From: Paraburkholderia sp. Tr-20389
GTDB lineage: Bacteria; Pseudomonadota; Gammaproteobacteria; Burkholderiales; Burkholderiaceae
Assembly (NCBI RefSeq): GCF_017104565.1
Contig: NZ_JAAGPD010000038.1
Location: forward strand, 56,422 to 120,421
Length of the DNA: 64,000 nucleotides
Direction: 5' to 3'
Within the stretch, counting starts at the first letter, position 1. The number at the start of each line of letters is the position of its first letter. The notes beneath the pieces are model-generated. The model saw only the letters and a list, made by a program, of their open reading frames with translations, ran no database searches and had not been told where the DNA came from. Positions 45,348 to 56,030 of this stretch are shown here, piece by piece. Made by a program: the position numbers and the translations under genes.

Positions 45348-46209
45348 ACGGTATGGATGACCGGGTTAGCGCATTGCGAGCGACCAAGATTACACCGGCG
45401 AGTTAGCAGGAATTCGACGTTTCCTAGTACCTGGACGCAACTTCGATGGCGGATCGATACGAATGTTGCGTCGTTGCGACGCTGAATCGTGGCGAATAGA
45501 GGCTAATGCACGAAAGCCGCTTCGCGCAACGGTTTGCGACCGTGCGACAAGGCGTTTGAATGTCTGAAGACGAGAGAAAAGGGTGTGCAGGTACCGCTTC
45601 GACTGCACCTGGTTAGCGCTGCGGCGCCTCGCGACGGGGCCCGATGTTTCGCGTTTGAAACATTAATCGATTTATTTATGGCCGCACTCAAAAACGAAAA
45701 GAAGAAATTATTTGGCGTGGCTTTTCCGTTCTTATAATTCCTAATTCGTGCCATTGTGTGCGCGATTTCATCATATCAATCGCGCTTTCATTTCATATTA
45801 GCAAAATGGCATTTTGATCGGGAATTGGGATAACCAGGTATGCGTTCGGGTAAGTATTGCGGACCCTGATTTTCAATCCGAAAAAATTGCTGCGGCATTA
45901 GTATGAAGAAACTGTCATTGCAACAATTTGTAAGTCTTTGTGTCAAGCCTGGCGCGGTGTTTGACGTACTGCTTACTTCGTCTTATGAAATGGCGAATTA
46001 GCTTGGAAATGCGGGCCCCGATAATCGTTTAATGGGATTGTTAAATGCGGCCTGAAAGCCCGTTATCATCCAACGGACCGAATACGCCAATACATCGTCA
46101 GTTTCAGTCAGTAGCCGCCGGGATTGTTTTTTTAATGCGTATGATGCACTGCACATCGCATGCATTTATCTAGTTCTTTCCACGCCGGAATGGTCAAGGG
46201 GGAAGAGTC
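45348..46209. promoter_or_regulatory. AT-rich intergenic region upstream of the exopolysaccharide locus
   Basis: The 860-bp gap between the divergent GH39-like gene and the second AraC-type gene holds no convincing coding sequence. From about 45640 to 46190 the base composition drops far below the surrounding GC level. It contains a good sigma-70 candidate (TTGACG 45961-45966, 17-bp spacer, TATGAA 45984-45989) and an imperfect inverted repeat 46135-46165 (ATGCGTATGATG and CATCGCATGCAT around CACTGCA, 9 of 12 pairs). This is the probable main control region of the locus, and a long leader transcript of about 210 nt is implied. Confidence 0.5.
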
Positions 46210-47211
46210 ATGGCGTATGCAAGTCTTGAATCTCCGATGGTGGGTTGGGTGCGAGCGCCGGAGCGCAGCGCGCACTACGCAGCCGCCACTCGGCACATTG
46301 CAATCTTGCTGTTCGACGGTTGTTCGCTGCTTGGCGCGGGCATCGTCGCTGAGGTCTTTCATGCCGCTAACGAACTGTCTTCATCCGCCAGTCACAACTG
46401 GATCTACGACGTGAGCTTCCTCTCGGCTGCCGGCGGCAACATCACGTGCTCGTCGTCGATCCGCGTGTGGACGGATGGACTCGATGCGCGTCATTACATG
46501 GGTTTCGATGCGCTGTTCGTGGCGGGGGGCAAGGGTGCGCATTCCGCGGCCCGCGACGAACGGCTCATCGCCTGGCTGCGACGTGTGCATGCGAACACGA
46601 GCACCGTGCGTCCTATCGGCGAAGGACGCTCGCTGCTCGAGGCGGCCTGCATCAACGGCATCCAGCAACGCGACTTCGGCAGCTACACGGTGCGCGAAGA
46701 ACGCGAAGAACGTAACGGCAGCGAAGCGAACGACCGCCTCGAGTCGATGAAGAGCGCGCTGATGCTGATCAAGCGCGATCTCGGCATCGACGTCGCGCGC
46801 AACGTGGCCGAACGCCTGATGCCCGACGCCGGCGACAGCCTGATGTCGCTGCTCGGCGACAGCACGGGCAAGAGTCCAGCGGACAAGGTGCGCGCCGCGG
46901 CGCGCTGGTTACAGGAGAACTGCCAGCGGTCGATCTCGATCGCGGATGCGGCCCAGGTGGCCGCGATGAGCGAACGCAATTTCCTGCGTCGCTTCAAGAT
47001 GGAAGTGGGCGTCACTCCGTCCGATTACCTGCTGCACGCACGGCTCGCGATTACCTGCAGCCTGTTGACCGATTCCGAACTGCCCGTCGACAAGATCGCG
47101 CGGCGCACGGGGATGGGCAACGGCGATCGCCTCGCCAAGATCTTCCGCAAGCGGATGAAAGTCTCGCCGACGGAATACCGGATGAAAACCCGGCGCGAAG
47201 CCGGCATCTAG
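46210..47211 (+). CDS. AraC-family transcriptional regulator with DJ-1/PfpI-like N-terminal domain, likely exopolysaccharide regulator
   Basis: 333 residues from the ATG at 46210, with GGGGGAAGAG upstream. The N-terminal DJ-1-like domain starts at about residue 28 (HIAILLFDGCSLLGAGIVAE) with YMGFDALFVAGGKG; no nucleophilic Cys is evident at the elbow. The AraC domain covers about 245-330: SIADAAQVAAMSERNFLRRF, VGVTPSDYLLHARLAITCSL, VDKIARRTGMGNGDRLAKIF. It is a clear paralogue of the regulator at 39841-40905. It directly precedes manC on the same strand (73 bp), so control of the polysaccharide operon, and of itself, is the simplest reading. Confidence 0.88.
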   Translation: MAYASLESPMVGWVRAPERSAHYAAATRHIAILLFDGCSLLGAGIVAEVFHAANELSSSASHNWIYDVSFLSAAGGNITCSSSIRVWTDGLDARHYMGFDALFVAGGKGAHSAARDERLIAWLRRVHANTSTVRPIGEGRSLLEAACINGIQQRDFGSYTVREEREERNGSEANDRLESMKSALMLIKRDLGIDVARNVAERLMPDAGDSLMSLLGDSTGKSPADKVRAAARWLQENCQRSISIADAAQVAAMSERNFLRRFKMEVGVTPSDYLLHARLAITCSLLTDSELPVDKIARRTGMGNGDRLAKIFRKRMKVSPTEYRMKTRREAGI

Positions 47212-47284
47212 CCGACCTCGATCCCGCAGTGGTTGTCGGGCCTTCATGCCAGGCGTTCAGTGGCAGACATTAAGGAGTGCGTAA

Positions 47285-48802
47285 ATGCTGACGGACCAGA
47301 ACAATCCGACGAATGCCGCAGAACCGGCAAGCGCGTTGCCCGCCTGCACGCATATCGTGCCCGTGATTCTGGCAGGCGGATCGGGCACGCGCCTGTGGCC
47401 GATGTCGCGTGAAAACTTTCCGAAGCAGCTGATCGGCGTGGTCGGTTCGGAGTCGCTGCTGCAGGACACCGTGCATCGGATGGAAGGCTTTCCGAGTGAA
47501 TGGGACGTGTCGCGGGCGCCCATCATCGTCTGCGGCGAAGAACATCGCTTCGTGATTGCCGAGCAGTTGACGCACAACGGCTGCACGCCACGCCTCGTGG
47601 TCGAGCCGGCGCGCCGCGACACGGCGCCCGCGCTGACGCTGGCGGCCGCGCTCGCATGCGCGAACGGCGACGACGCGATTCTCGTCGTGATGCCGTCCGA
47701 TCATGCGATCGCCGATGTGCCCGCCTTGCAGCGCGCGCTCGAAGTCGCCGCGCGTCACGCCCAGCGTGGGTCGATTGCCACGCTCGGCGTGCCGCCGCGC
47801 GCGCCTGAAACGGGCTTTGGCTATATCCGTGTCGGAAAGAAGCTCGACGACGAGGCGCGCGAGATCGACGGCTTCGTCGAAAAGCCCGCAGCCGAACTCG
47901 CGAAGCAGTATCTCGCGCAAGGCACGTACTGGTGGAACAGCGGCATCTTCATTGTGCGCGCAAGCGTGTGGCTCGCGACGCTGCAATCGCTGCAGCCCGA
48001 CATGCACGCAGCGTGTCTTGCCGCGTTCGTGCAAGGGCAATCGGACGGCGCCACGTTCCGTCCCGCAGCCGACGCGTTCACGCGCTCGCCCGCCGATTCG
48101 ATCGACTACGCGGTGATGGAGCGCCTCAATGCTTCGGCGGGCTGGACCTCGGCGGGCGTGGTCGTGCCGCTCGACGCAGGCTGGTCCGATCTCGGCTCGT
48201 GGGATGCCGTGTGGGCCGCGCAGCCGAAAGACGAAAACGGCAACGTCGCGCGCGGCCGCGTGATGTTCGAAGGCGCGGTGTCGAGCTACGCGCATTCGGA
48301 AGGACGCCTCGTTGCGTGTGTCGGCACGACGAATGTCGTCGTCGTCGAAACGGCAGATGCCGTGCTCGTCGCCGACCGTTCGCGCGTGCAGGACGTGAAA
48401 GGGCTGGTGGCGCGCATCAAGGCGCAAAAGGCGCCCGAGGCCGACGCGCATCGCAAGGTGCGGCGGCCGTGGGGCTTCTACGACTCGATCGATCAGGGCG
48501 ACCGCTTCCAGGTGAAGCGCATCGTCGTGACGCCGGGCGCGAAGCTCTCGCTGCAACTGCATCACCATCGCGCGGAGCACTGGATCGTCGTGCGCGGCAC
48601 GGCGCTCGTCACGCGCGGCGACGAACAGTTTCTGCTGAGCGAAAACGAATCGACCTACATTCCGCTCGGCGTGCGGCATCGGCTGGAGAACCCGGGCAAG
48701 GTGCCGCTCGAAATCATCGAGGTGCAGTCGGGCTCGTATCTCGGCGAAGACGACATCGTGCGCTTCGACGACACCTACGGACGCTGCGGGCCGACGAGTT
48801 AG
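47285..48802 (+). CDS. manC: Mannose-1-phosphate guanylyltransferase / mannose-6-phosphate isomerase
   Basis: 505 residues from the ATG at 47285, with AAGGAG upstream. It is a bifunctional type II enzyme. The N-terminal pyrophosphorylase has VILAGGSGTRLWPMSRENFP and FPKQLIGVVG, RDTAPALTLAAAL, VVMPSDHAIADVPALQ, and FVEKPAAELAKQYLAQGTYW with WNSGIFIVRASV. The C-terminal cupin isomerase starts near residue 390: RPWGFYDSIDQGDRFQVKRI, KLSLQLHHHRAEHWIVVRGT and the metal-binding HHH. It supplies GDP-mannose for Gmd/Fcl and any mannosyl residues. It is the first enzyme gene of the locus (bceA of cepacian clusters is the same family). Confidence 0.95.
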   Translation: MLTDQNNPTNAAEPASALPACTHIVPVILAGGSGTRLWPMSRENFPKQLIGVVGSESLLQDTVHRMEGFPSEWDVSRAPIIVCGEEHRFVIAEQLTHNGCTPRLVVEPARRDTAPALTLAAALACANGDDAILVVMPSDHAIADVPALQRALEVAARHAQRGSIATLGVPPRAPETGFGYIRVGKKLDDEAREIDGFVEKPAAELAKQYLAQGTYWWNSGIFIVRASVWLATLQSLQPDMHAACLAAFVQGQSDGATFRPAADAFTRSPADSIDYAVMERLNASAGWTSAGVVVPLDAGWSDLGSWDAVWAAQPKDENGNVARGRVMFEGAVSSYAHSEGRLVACVGTTNVVVVETADAVLVADRSRVQDVKGLVARIKAQKAPEADAHRKVRRPWGFYDSIDQGDRFQVKRIVVTPGAKLSLQLHHHRAEHWIVVRGTALVTRGDEQFLLSENESTYIPLGVRHRLENPGKVPLEIIEVQSGSYLGEDDIVRFDDTYGRCGPTS

Positions 48803-48871
48803 GGCGCGCGGCGGCGAAAGACGCAACACCCGTAGAGCAGGTAACGAACGACGAACGGCAGGGTGAACGAC

Positions 48872-50257
48872 ATGCGGGACTTACAGGACTTTTTCGCGCG
48901 GGTGGCCGACGTGGCGCTGATTCTGCTGGGCGCCGTCGTCGCATCGCAGATCCGCTTCGACGAATTTTCACAGCGCGGCTTCTACGACGCGTTCGTGCTG
49001 TTCTCCGCGGCTTTTGCGCTGGCGATGTTCCCGGCGTTCGGCGTCTATGCATCGTGGCGCGGCCGCTCGAAGCTCGCGCTCGCCGGCCAGGTTGCGCTGG
49101 CGTGGCTCGTCGTGCAGGGCTGCGCGCTCGCGCTGATGTATTCGCTGCATCGCATCGATATCGTGTCGCGCCTCTGGTTCGCGTACTGGACGGCGATGGC
49201 GGGCGGCCTGCTGATCGCGTGGCGGCTGATCGCGCACGCCGTGCTGGCGCGTGCGCGCCGCGCCGGCTGGAACCTGCATCAGGTGGCGATCATCGGCAGT
49301 GGCGGGCATTGCGACCAGATTCTGCGCCGCATCGAATCGCAGCCGGCCACGGGCTTTCGCGCCACGGCCGTATTGAACACGCATCCGGAGGATTCGCCGC
49401 TGACCAACCAGCGCGTCACGTGTTTCGATTCGCAGCAGGCTTTCGCCGAATACGTGCGCAGCAACGACGTGCACGAACTGTGGCTCGCGCTGTCGCTGAC
49501 CGACGAGCGCACGATCTTTCGCATCGTCACCGAATTCCGCAACGACCTGGTGAACATCCGTTTCATGCCGGACGTGCGCAGCCTCGCGCTGTTCGACACC
49601 AGCAGCGTGATCGAGCTGCTCGGCGTGCCCGCGATCAACCTCGTCGCGTCGCCGCTGTCGTCGCGTGCGCTGTTCAAGAAGGATCTGTTCGACCGCGTGT
49701 TCGCCGCGGCCGCGATTCTCGGGCTTGCGCCGCTGCTGATCGCGATTTCGATTGCCGTGAAGCTGTCGTCGCCGGGACCCGTGTTCTTCCGGCAGAAGCG
49801 CAAGGGCGCCGACGGGCGCGTCTTCACGATCTACAAGTTCCGCTCGATGCGCGTGCACACCGAGGAAGCCGGCAAGGTCAGCCAGGCGACCAAGGGCGAT
49901 CCGCGCATCACGAGGGTCGGCGCGTTCCTGCGCCGCACGAGCCTCGACGAGTTGCCGCAGTTCTTCAACGTGCTGCGCGGCGACATGTCCGTGGTAGGGC
50001 CACGCCCCCACGCACTCGAACACGACGATCTGTATCAGAAAGTCGTGGCCGGCTATATCCACCGCTACAGGATCAAGCCGGGCATCACAGGTTGGGCGCA
50101 AATCAACGGGTTTCGGGGCGAAACCGACCGCATCGAAAAAATGGAGCGGCGCGTTGCGCACGATTTGTATTACCTGGGGCACTGGACGTTCTGGCTCGAC
50201 ATGCGAATCATCGGCGCCACGATCGTCAAGGGCTTCATTCATACCAACGCGTATTGA
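48872..50257 (+). CDS. Undecaprenyl-phosphate glucose/galactose phosphotransferase (polyprenyl glycosylphosphotransferase)
   Basis: 461 residues from the ATG at 48872; a GTG at 48863 is possible. It links the first sugar phosphate to undecaprenyl phosphate. Four N-terminal transmembrane helices (for example VADVALILLGAVVASQIRF) are followed by a CoA-binding-like Rossmann domain (HQVAIIGSGGHCDQILRRIE). A fifth membrane segment follows (VFAAAAILGLAPLLIAISIA), and then the catalytic domain has PGPVFFRQKRKGADGRVFTI, YKFRSMRV, RVGAFLRRTSLDELPQFFNV and RGDMSVVGPRPHALEHDD. Domain order matches WcaJ/BceB. It is the committed initiating step of this polysaccharide. Confidence 0.94.
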   Translation: MRDLQDFFARVADVALILLGAVVASQIRFDEFSQRGFYDAFVLFSAAFALAMFPAFGVYASWRGRSKLALAGQVALAWLVVQGCALALMYSLHRIDIVSRLWFAYWTAMAGGLLIAWRLIAHAVLARARRAGWNLHQVAIIGSGGHCDQILRRIESQPATGFRATAVLNTHPEDSPLTNQRVTCFDSQQAFAEYVRSNDVHELWLALSLTDERTIFRIVTEFRNDLVNIRFMPDVRSLALFDTSSVIELLGVPAINLVASPLSSRALFKKDLFDRVFAAAAILGLAPLLIAISIAVKLSSPGPVFFRQKRKGADGRVFTIYKFRSMRVHTEEAGKVSQATKGDPRITRVGAFLRRTSLDELPQFFNVLRGDMSVVGPRPHALEHDDLYQKVVAGYIHRYRIKPGITGWAQINGFRGETDRIEKMERRVAHDLYYLGHWTFWLDMRIIGATIVKGFIHTNAY

Positions 50258-50312
50258 GACGGGAAGCAAGCCAGTGAAAAAGGACCAAGCTCCCCTGCTA
50301 GGAGGAACTGCC

Positions 50313-51452
50313 ATGAAGCAGCGATTTGGATTGGGTGTAGGTGCACCATTACTGCTGTCGGTTTCAGTGCTGCTCTCTGCATGCAGCATCGTGCCCGGAC
50401 AACGGATGGTCTCCCCGCCCACGCTGCCCGAGACGGGCGGCGAGTACAGCAGTGATCCTGAACAGAATGTTCAGATCCCTGTTACCGACATCAATCTCAA
50501 GCTGGTGCGTGACATGAAGGGCCAGACGACGGAACTGAACCAGCAGATCGCTGGCCTCTTCAGTACCAAACCCCCCTCCTACAAGCTCGGGCCGGGCGAC
50601 GTGCTGCAGATCACCGTGTGGGATCACCCTGAACTGGCGGCCGCTCTCGGCCAGCCGGCGCAGAACGTGAACAAGGGCGATCCCGGTCTCGGCTTCCTCG
50701 TGGATGCGGACGGCAACATCCAGTTCCCGTACGCCGGCACGATCCACGTGGGCGGCAAGGATGCGACCACGGTGCAGAAGGAGTTGTACAAGAAGTTGAG
50801 CAACGTCTATTCGAAGCCCGAGGTGACGGTGCGTGTGTCGTCGTTCCGTTCTTCGCAGGTGTATGTGGACGGCGAGGTTCATGCGCCAGGGCCCGCGCAG
50901 GTCAACGACATTCCGATGTCGCTGACTGAGGCGATCAACCGTACGGGCGGCTTCACGCCGAACGCCGATCAGAGCCACGTCGAACTCACGCGTGACGGCC
51001 ACACGTACAACATCAACGTGCCTGACCTGATCCGCCGCGGCAAGGCGCCGACGTCGATCTATCTGCAGCCGGGCGACCTGCTGCGGGTCGGCGGCCGCGA
51101 TGAATACGGCGTGTATCTGATGGGCGAAGTGAACCGGCCGGCGACCATCCTGCCGATGCGCGACGGCCGCCTGTCGCTTGCCGAAGCGCTGTCGCAGGCG
51201 GGCAGCGTGAATCCGAACACGGCTTACGCGAAGCAGCTCTTCGTGATTCGCAACTCGATGGGCGAGAAGCCGGAGATTTACCACCTCGATGCCACGTCGC
51301 CGACGTCGATGATCCTTGCGAACCAGTTCAACCTGGAGCCGAAGGACGTCGTCTACGTCGACAACAACGGTCTCGTGAAATTCAACCGCGTGTTGTCTCT
51401 GCTGTTGCCGGCGATCAACGCTGGCGTGACGGCAGCGCTGCTCGCGAAGTAG
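50313..51452 (+). CDS. wza: Polysaccharide export outer-membrane lipoprotein (Wza-like)
   Basis: 379 residues from the ATG at 50313, with a perfect AGGAGG upstream. The signal peptide MKQRFGLGVGAPLLLSVSVL ends in the lipobox LLSAC (Cys24). The Poly_export domain starts near 95: YKLGPGDVLQITVWDHPELA, followed by SLBB beta-grasp repeats (SSFRSSQVYVDGEVHAPGPA; IYLQPGDLLRVGGRDEYGVY). The C-terminal VLSLLLPAINAGVTAALLAK should be the amphipathic membrane-spanning helix of the octameric pore. It is upstream of wzc, its periplasmic/inner-membrane partner. Confidence 0.95.
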   Translation: MKQRFGLGVGAPLLLSVSVLLSACSIVPGQRMVSPPTLPETGGEYSSDPEQNVQIPVTDINLKLVRDMKGQTTELNQQIAGLFSTKPPSYKLGPGDVLQITVWDHPELAAALGQPAQNVNKGDPGLGFLVDADGNIQFPYAGTIHVGGKDATTVQKELYKKLSNVYSKPEVTVRVSSFRSSQVYVDGEVHAPGPAQVNDIPMSLTEAINRTGGFTPNADQSHVELTRDGHTYNINVPDLIRRGKAPTSIYLQPGDLLRVGGRDEYGVYLMGEVNRPATILPMRDGRLSLAEALSQAGSVNPNTAYAKQLFVIRNSMGEKPEIYHLDATSPTSMILANQFNLEPKDVVYVDNNGLVKFNRVLSLLLPAINAGVTAALLAK

Positions 51453-51544
51453 TAAGAGGCGGGGCATGCGTTGCGCGCTTTGCATCAGCGGGGATAAGGG
51501 CGCGCAACGCTTTCAAGAGTGTTGGTCTTTGATGGATCACGCAA

Positions 51545-53770
51545 ATGGCTATCAACTTTGACAATCGCTATACGGACGTCAGCTCGGACGAGATGCATCT
51601 GACGGATTATCTGCAGGCCATCGTCGCGAACTGGCGCTCGATTCTGCTGATCACACTGGCCGTCACGGCACTGGGCACCGCTTACGCCTTCCTGGCGACG
51701 CCCGTCTACCGCGCGGACGTTCTGTTCCACGTGGTCGACAAGTCAGAAAACAACAACAAGCAGGACGGCCTCCAGCCGCTCACCGGCATGTTCGACACGA
51801 AGCCGTCCACGGCGGCCGAAATCGAACTGATGAAGTCGCGGCTCGTGACGGAAGAGACCGTCAAGCAGCTGCACCTCGATATCGCCGCGCGGCCGCATAC
51901 GCTGCCCTTCGTCGGCGGACTGCTGGCGCCGCTGATGAACGGCAAGTGGGGCATCAAGCTGCCGCCGTCGATGCAGTTGCCGAGCTACGCGTGGGGCAAC
52001 GAGAGCATCAAGGTGTCGCGCTTCGACACCGCAAAGGACATGTACGACAAGGACTTCACGCTGATCGCCGGCCAGAACGGCGACTTCGTGCTGAACAACC
52101 CCGACGGCGTCGCGATTCTCGAAGGCCGGGTCGGCGAAAACGTCGTGCGCGAAACGCCGGCTGGCCCGATCACGCTGCGTGTCGACGAGATCGTCGGCGC
52201 GCCGGGCACGCGTTACGATCTGACGCGCGCTTCCACGCTGACGACCGTCGAGCGCCTGCAGAAAGCGATGGATATCGGCGAGTCGACGCTGCAGTCGGGC
52301 GTGATCCGCGCGAGCCTCGAAGGCCAGAATCCGAAACTCACGGCCGACATCATGAACAGCATGGCGCGCGAGTTCATCCGCCAGGACGTCGAAAGCCGTT
52401 CGTCGGAAGCCGAGCACATGCTGGCGTTCCTCGACCAGCAACTGCCGCAGTTGCGCAAGGAACTGGATGCCGCCGAGCAGCGCTACAACACGTTCCGCAA
52501 CCAGCACGGCACCGTCGATCTGAGCGAGGAAAGCCGGCTGCTGCTGCAACAGATCGTCGACAACAAGACCAAGCTCGTCGACCTGCAGACGCAGCGCGCG
52601 GAGATGTCGCAGCGCTTCACCGCGAATCACCCGGCCGTGGCCGCGCTCGATGCGCAGATCGCTTCGCTGCAAGGCAATCTGTCGAAGATGGGCAAGAGCG
52701 TGCAGACGCTGCCCGACACCGAGCAGACGGCACTGCGTCTGCTGCGCGACGTGCACGTCGACACCGAGCTGTACACGAACCTGCTCAACAGCGCGCAGCA
52801 GTTGCGCATCGCCAAGGCCGGCCAGGTGGGCGACGTGCGGATCGTCGACTTCGCCGAAGCCGCCGACGACCCCGTGCGTCCGAAGCGTCTGGTCGTGATC
52901 CTGATCAGCTTCGGCGCGGGTCTGTTCATCGGCATCGTGTTCGCCTTCGTGCGCAAGACGCTGTATGGCGGCGTCGAACGTCCGGACGAGCTGGAATCCG
53001 CCCTCGGCGTGCCCGTCTTCGCCGTGGTGCCGCGCAGCGAGCAGCAGATTCGCCTTCAGCAGGACGTGATGATGCGTCGGCGCGGCCTGCACGTGCTCGC
53101 CGAACAGGCGCCGCAGGACATCGCCGTGGAAGGCGTGCGCAACCTGCGCACCTCGCTGCAGCTGACCGTCGACGACAAGCAGAACAACGTCGTGATGCTG
53201 ACTGGCTCGCGTCCGGATGCCGGCAAGTCGTTCCTGTCGGTGAACCTGTCGGCGCTCGTCGCATCGACGGCCAAGCGCACGCTGGTGATCGACGGCGACA
53301 TGCGGCGCGGCGACGTGCACTCGCACTTCGGCCTGCAGCATCAGCCGGGTCTCTCCGACGTGCTGCGCGGCGGCGATCTGCAATCGTCGATCCAGCGCGA
53401 AGTGCTGCCCGGCCTCGACGTGCTGACCAAGGGCTCGCTGCCCTCGCATCCTTCGGAGCTGCTGATGAGCAAGCGCTTCGAAACGATGCTCGAAGAACTC
53501 AAGAACCAGTACGACCTGATCATCATCGATACGCCGCCCGTGCTCGCCGTCACCGATTCGACCGTGATCGGCAAGCACGTGGGGACGACGTTGCTCGTGA
53601 TTCGTCACGGTCGCCATCCGGTGAGCGAACTCGCGGAAACCGCGAAGCGCTTGCGCAATGGCGGCGTGAATTTGCAGGGGGTGTTGTTGACCGACGTACC
53701 GCAGGCGGGCGCGTTCATCGGCTCGGGTTATCGAGGCGGCTACTACGGCTACGAGAGTATCGCAGGGTAG
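51545..53770 (+). CDS. wzc: Polysaccharide co-polymerase / BY-kinase tyrosine autokinase (Wzc-like)
   Basis: 741 residues. The N-terminal Wzz domain begins with [20 protein letters not shown] (helix 1), and a large periplasmic coiled-coil region (about 270-430) leads to helix 2 near 445 ([20 protein letters not shown]). The cytoplasmic BY-kinase has Walker [20 protein letters not shown] (about 553-571), Walker A' [16 protein letters not shown] and Walker [20 protein letters not shown]. The C-terminal tail has a Tyr cluster ([15 protein letters not shown]), the expected autophosphorylation sites. It controls chain length and couples polymerisation to export by Wza. The cognate low-molecular-weight phosphatase is not seen in the window. 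Confidence 0.95.
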   Translation: MAINFDNRYTDVSSDEMHLTDYLQAIVANWRSILLITLAVTALGTAYAFLATPVYRADVLFHVVDKSENNNKQDGLQPLTGMFDTKPSTAAEIELMKSRLVTEETVKQLHLDIAARPHTLPFVGGLLAPLMNGKWGIKLPPSMQLPSYAWGNESIKVSRFDTAKDMYDKDFTLIAGQNGDFVLNNPDGVAILEGRVGENVVRETPAGPITLRVDEIVGAPGTRYDLTRASTLTTVERLQKAMDIGESTLQSGVIRASLEGQNPKLTADIMNSMAREFIRQDVESRSSEAEHMLAFLDQQLPQLRKELDAAEQRYNTFRNQHGTVDLSEESRLLLQQIVDNKTKLVDLQTQRAEMSQRFTANHPAVAALDAQIASLQGNLSKMGKSVQTLPDTEQTALRLLRDVHVDTELYTNLLNSAQQLRIAKAGQVGDVRIVDFAEAADDPVRPKRLVVILISFGAGLFIGIVFAFVRKTLYGGVERPDELESALGVPVFAVVPRSEQQIRLQQDVMMRRRGLHVLAEQAPQDIAVEGVRNLRTSLQLTVDDKQNNVVMLTGSRPDAGKSFLSVNLSALVASTAKRTLVIDGDMRRGDVHSHFGLQHQPGLSDVLRGGDLQSSIQREVLPGLDVLTKGSLPSHPSELLMSKRFETMLEELKNQYDLIIIDTPPVLAVTDSTVIGKHVGTTLLVIRHGRHPVSELAETAKRLRNGGVNLQGVLLTDVPQAGAFIGSGYRGGYYGYESIAG

Positions 53771-53885
53771 GAGCAGCGCATGTCCGGCCGGGCGGCAAGG
53801 GTGCGCCCGCGGACATCTATACGAACTGGTGCATGGGCTGGGGGCCGCGCACAGGCCACGACCCCGGCCGACACAGGAGAATACG

Positions 53886-55013
53886 ATGACTCAGAAGGTT
53901 GCCTTGATTACCGGCATTACCGGCCAGGACGGCTCATACCTGGCCGAGTTGTTGATCGACAAGGGCTACGAGGTGCACGGCATCAAGCGTCGCTCGTCGT
54001 TGTTCAACACCGACCGGATCGACCACCTTTACCGCGATGTGCATGACCCGGACCAGCGCCTGCAACTGCATCACGGCGACCTGACGGATTCGACGAGCCT
54101 GCTGCGCATCATGCAGCGCGTCGAGCCCGACGAAGTCTATAACCTCGCGGCGCAGAGCCATGTCGCCGTGTCGTTCGAGGAGCCGGAATACACGGCCAAT
54201 GCCGACGGACTCGGCACGTTGCGTCTGCTCGAAGCGATCCGCATCTGCGGCTTCGAGAAGAAGACGCGCTTCTATCAGGCATCGACCTCCGAACTCTACG
54301 GCCTCGTGCAGGAAGTGCCGCAGCGCGAGACCACGCCGTTCTATCCGCGCAGCCCGTACGCCGTCGCGAAGCTGTTCGCGTACTGGACCACGGTCAACTA
54401 TCGCGAAGCGTATGGCATCTACGCGTGCAACGGCATCCTGTTCAATCACGAGTCGCCCGTGCGCGGCGAGACCTTCGTCACGCGCAAGATCACGCGCGCG
54501 ATTGCGCGCATCGCGGTCGGTCTGCAAGACCAGCTCTATCTGGGCAACCTGTCCGCGCTGCGCGACTGGGGCCACGCGCGCGACTACGTCGACATGCAAT
54601 GGATGATGCTGCAGCAGGAGCAGCCCGAAGACTTCGTGATCGCCACGGGCGTGCAGTACAGCGTGCGCGAGTTCGTGCAGCGCGCGGCCGCCGAACTGGG
54701 CGTCACGGTGCGCTTCGAAGGCAGCGGCGTGCATGAAGTGGGCATCGTCGAACATGTCGAGCGCCGCCATCGCGCCGAAATGCGCGTGCAGCCGGGCGAC
54801 GTGATCGTACGCGTCGATCCGCGCTACTTCCGTCCGACGGAAGTCGAAACGCTGCTCGGCGATCCGTCGAAGGCGCATGAGAAGCTCGGCTGGCGGCCCG
54901 CCACGCCGTTCGAGGCGCTCGTGAAGGAAATGGTGCTGTCGGACTACCAGATCGCGCGGCGCGATGCGCTCGTCACGCTGGCTGGCTTCAAGGCGCTTGA
55001 ACATCACGAGTGA
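53886..55013 (+). CDS. gmd: GDP-mannose 4,6-dehydratase
   Basis: 375 residues from the ATG at 53886, with ACAGGAGAA upstream. It converts GDP-mannose to GDP-4-keto-6-deoxymannose. The short-chain dehydrogenase fold shows the NADP loop [58 protein letters not shown], and the active-site Ser/Thr and Tyr-x3-Lys in [11 protein letters not shown] and [12 protein letters not shown], then [20 protein letters not shown]. It overlaps or directly abuts fcl; the two run as a unit. Confidence 0.97.
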   Translation: MTQKVALITGITGQDGSYLAELLIDKGYEVHGIKRRSSLFNTDRIDHLYRDVHDPDQRLQLHHGDLTDSTSLLRIMQRVEPDEVYNLAAQSHVAVSFEEPEYTANADGLGTLRLLEAIRICGFEKKTRFYQASTSELYGLVQEVPQRETTPFYPRSPYAVAKLFAYWTTVNYREAYGIYACNGILFNHESPVRGETFVTRKITRAIARIAVGLQDQLYLGNLSALRDWGHARDYVDMQWMMLQQEQPEDFVIATGVQYSVREFVQRAAAELGVTVRFEGSGVHEVGIVEHVERRHRAEMRVQPGDVIVRVDPRYFRPTEVETLLGDPSKAHEKLGWRPATPFEALVKEMVLSDYQIARRDALVTLAGFKALEHHE

Positions 55014-55018
55014 CGCCC

Positions 55019-56014
55019 ATGGACAAAAACGCACGCATCTTCGTCGCGGGACATCGCGGGATGGTCGGCTCGGCACTCGTGCGCAAGCTCGAGACGAGCG
55101 GCTATCGCAACCTCGTCACGCGTACGCATGCAGAACTCGATCTGACCGATCAGGCCGCCGTGAACCGCTTCTTCGAGCGCGAGCAGATCGACGTCGTGCT
55201 GCTCGCGGCGGCGCGCGTCGGCGGCATTCTCGCGAACGCGACGCAGCCCGGCGAGTTTCTCTACGAGAACCTCGTGATCGAAACCAACGTGATTCACGCG
55301 GCGTATCGCGCGAACGTCGACCGCCTCGTGTTCTTCGGCTCGTCGTGCATCTATCCGAAGCTGTGTCCGCAGCCGATCCTCGAATCGTATCTGCTGACAT
55401 CGGAACTGGAGCCGACCAACGACGCGTACGCAATCGCGAAGATCGCCGGCCTGAAACTCTGCGAGGCGTACAACCGCGAGTACGGCACGCGCTACGTCGC
55501 GCTGATGCCGACCAACCTGTACGGTCCGAACGACAACTACGACCTGAAGAACAGCCACGTGCTGCCGGCGCTGATCCGCAAGGCGCACGAGGCGCGCCTG
55601 CACGGCGATCGGTCGTTGACCGTGTGGGGCAGCGGCACGCCACGCCGCGAGTTTCTGCACGTCGACGATCTCGCGGCGGCCACGCTGTTCGTGCTCGAAC
55701 ACGAGGTGAACACGGGCGTGTTCAACGTCGGCGTCGGCGAAGACCTGAGCATTCGCGAACTCGCGCAGACGATCTGCGACGTGGTGGGCTTCGAAGGCGA
55801 TCTGCAGTTCGACGCGAGCAAGCCCGACGGCACGCCGCGCAAGCTGCTCGACGTGTCGCGGCTGGCGGCGATGGGCTGGCGCGCGAGCATCGGGCTCGCG
55901 GAAGGAATCGGCAATACCTATCGCGAGTTTGCTGCGCGGTATGAGGAGAGGTACGGAGACAAGCATGGGGAGAAGCGCGCCGCGCCTTCGTTCGCGATGG
56001 CCGCGCGTGTCTGA
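55019..56014 (+). CDS. fcl: GDP-L-fucose synthase
   Basis: 331 residues from the ATG at 55019; a GTG at 55010 overlaps the gmd stop and is the alternative. The epimerase/reductase converts the Gmd product to GDP-L-fucose. Visible motifs are [50 protein letters not shown] (catalytic Ser and Cys), [19 protein letters not shown] (Tyr-x3-Lys), and [20 protein letters not shown] (His/Cys region). It makes fucose a predicted component of the polymer. A strong terminator follows. Confidence 0.96.
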   Translation: MDKNARIFVAGHRGMVGSALVRKLETSGYRNLVTRTHAELDLTDQAAVNRFFEREQIDVVLLAAARVGGILANATQPGEFLYENLVIETNVIHAAYRANVDRLVFFGSSCIYPKLCPQPILESYLLTSELEPTNDAYAIAKIAGLKLCEAYNREYGTRYVALMPTNLYGPNDNYDLKNSHVLPALIRKAHEARLHGDRSLTVWGSGTPRREFLHVDDLAAATLFVLEHEVNTGVFNVGVGEDLSIRELAQTICDVVGFEGDLQFDASKPDGTPRKLLDVSRLAAMGWRASIGLAEGIGNTYREFAARYEERYGDKHGEKRAAPSFAMAARV

Positions 56015-56030
56015 TGAGCCGCTCCTGGTG

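Noticed and set aside
45903-46001. A 32-codon ORF (MKKLSLQQFVSLCV...) in the AT-rich region
   Set aside because: No ribosome-binding site before the ATG and it overlaps the best promoter candidate; AT-rich sequence by chance.
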